Shown here in pieces: positions 5,020 through 5,187 of a DNA stretch of 5,187 nucleotides. The notes beneath the pieces were generated by a model. That model did not search any database. It saw nothing but the letters and a program-made list of their open reading frames with translations, and was not told where the DNA came from. Both the position numbers and the translations under genes were made by a program. How positions within the stretch are numbered: position 1 is the first letter of the stretch; every line of letters starts with the position of its first letter. This DNA is from Oscillospiraceae bacterium. Lineage in GTDB: Bacteria > Bacillota > Clostridia > Oscillospirales > UBA929. Where the stretch lies: assembly GCA_009777685.1 (NCBI GenBank), contig WRLJ01000140.1, forward strand, positions 1-5,187, written 5' to 3'.

Positions 5020-5116
5020 CGTTTGCCCGTCCGCACACACCCTAGGGGACGCAGACCTCGGCGTCCCGCAGGTTATCCGCAAACTCTTTGGGAAAGGGTT
5101 TTCACCGTTTGCCCGT
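5020..5116 (+). repeat. 11-bp direct repeat CGTTTGCCCGT
   Basis: Identical 11-bp copies lie at 5020-5030 and 5106-5116. An inverted partial copy, GCAAAC (5079-5084), lies between them and could pair with GTTTGC (5107-5112), enclosing the small stem CTTT-GGG-AAAG (5086-5096). No gene overlaps. The role is unknown and chance is possible. Confidence 0.4.
5046..5067. repeat. Inverted repeat GGGACGC/GCGTCCC
   Basis: A perfect 7-bp stem (5046-5052 with 5061-5067) with an 8-base loop, directly after a CCTAGG palindrome (5041-5046). No T-tract follows on the + strand. It sits in the gene-free tail and could be a regulatory site for a gene beyond the window or part of an intergenic repeat. Confidence 0.45.
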
Positions 5117-5149
5117 GCGGCTGTGGGTTTGGGTAGTGTTCAGGCATTC

Positions 5150-5184
5150 CCGGGGGAGGTCTCCCCCGGACCCCCCACTGGGGG
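5150..5184. repeat. Nested GC-rich palindromes at the window edge
   Basis: CCGGGGGAG (5150-5158), GT, CTCCCCCGG (5161-5169) is a 20-bp near-perfect palindrome. It is followed by CCCCC-ACT-GGGGG (5172-5184), a second hairpin. The two are separated by only two bases, and the C-runs and G-runs could re-pair in alternative ways. No coding frame covers them. This looks like the start of a repeated intergenic element continuing past the window; nothing inside identifies it. Confidence 0.6.
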
Positions 5185-5187
5185 ACT

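Larger units (their letters stand above)
4927..5187. other. Gene-free tail region
   Basis: I find no credible gene on either strand. The overlapping open frames here run antisense to, or out of frame with, the CotF-like gene and have no ribosome binding site or recognisable sequence. The stretch is occupied by the stem-loop at 4945-4981 and the repeats described separately. A single TTATCCGCA (5073-5081) differs from a DnaA box by one base, but it is isolated. Confidence 0.7.

Noticed and set aside
5073..5081. DnaA-box-like TTATCCGCA
   Set aside because: It is isolated, has one mismatch and no AT-rich unwinding region; not evidence of an origin.
5120..5187. G-quadruplex potential from several G-runs
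   Set aside because: The G-runs are too far apart and are interleaved with C-runs that would form hairpins instead.
1..5187. CRISPR array, tRNA, rRNA, insertion sequence or transposase
   Set aside because: I saw no regularly spaced repeats, cloverleaf, rRNA core sequence or transposase-like frame in the window.

Overview
The window reads as a gene-dense, GC-rich (roughly 60%) stretch from an endospore-forming Firmicute. The best fit is a clostridium of the Oscillospiraceae/Ruminococcaceae type. The reasons are a fused secDF of Gram-positive length, a spoVAC gene, a CotF-type spore protein, strong AAGGAGG-like ribosome binding sites, and promoter motifs resembling sporulation sigma-factor sites. 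The lineage is inferred from gene content and base composition, not from a phylogenetic marker. All genes recognised are on the + strand. Nothing convincing is encoded on the - strand; the long antisense reading frames are shadows of GC-rich codons.

Layout. Positions 1-395 are the 3' part of a NagD-type HAD phosphatase gene that starts before the window. Its stop codon lies inside the -35 box of a consensus housekeeping promoter (TTGACA, 17 bp, TATAAT). That promoter leads through a 118-bp leader with a 12-bp hairpin into secDF (539-2764), a 741-residue SecD-SecF fusion. A strong intrinsic terminator follows (2787-2822). Next comes a secreted polysaccharide deacetylase (2973-3821) with a signal peptide, a Pro-Thr-Glu linker and a complete CE4 catalytic motif set. 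A long hairpin with a short T-tract (3850-3892) ends that unit, and its 3' arm also carries the ribosome binding site of spoVAC (3894-4340). After another hairpin, a motif matching the forespore sigma-G consensus exactly (GCATA, 18 bp, CATACTA) precedes a two-gene operon of small helical spore proteins: a 61-residue protein (4452-4637) and a 90-residue CotF-domain protein (4654-4926). The last 261 bases (4927-5187) hold no gene I can support. They contain a long stem-loop, several smaller inverted repeats and, at the very edge, a strikingly GC-rich nested palindrome.

How it fits together. The left half is housekeeping envelope biology: SecDF drives the late steps of protein export, and the deacetylase is an exported wall-modifying enzyme. 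The right half is sporulation biology: SpoVAC belongs to the channel that moves dipicolinic acid into and out of the spore, and the two small proteins are probable spore structural components. The most interesting points are regulatory. The spoVAC ribosome binding site is buried in the upstream terminator hairpin and may be freed only by a promoter inside the hairpin. The coat-like pair has a forespore-type promoter although coat proteins are classically made in the mother cell. I do not see a clear-cut new multi-gene system here.
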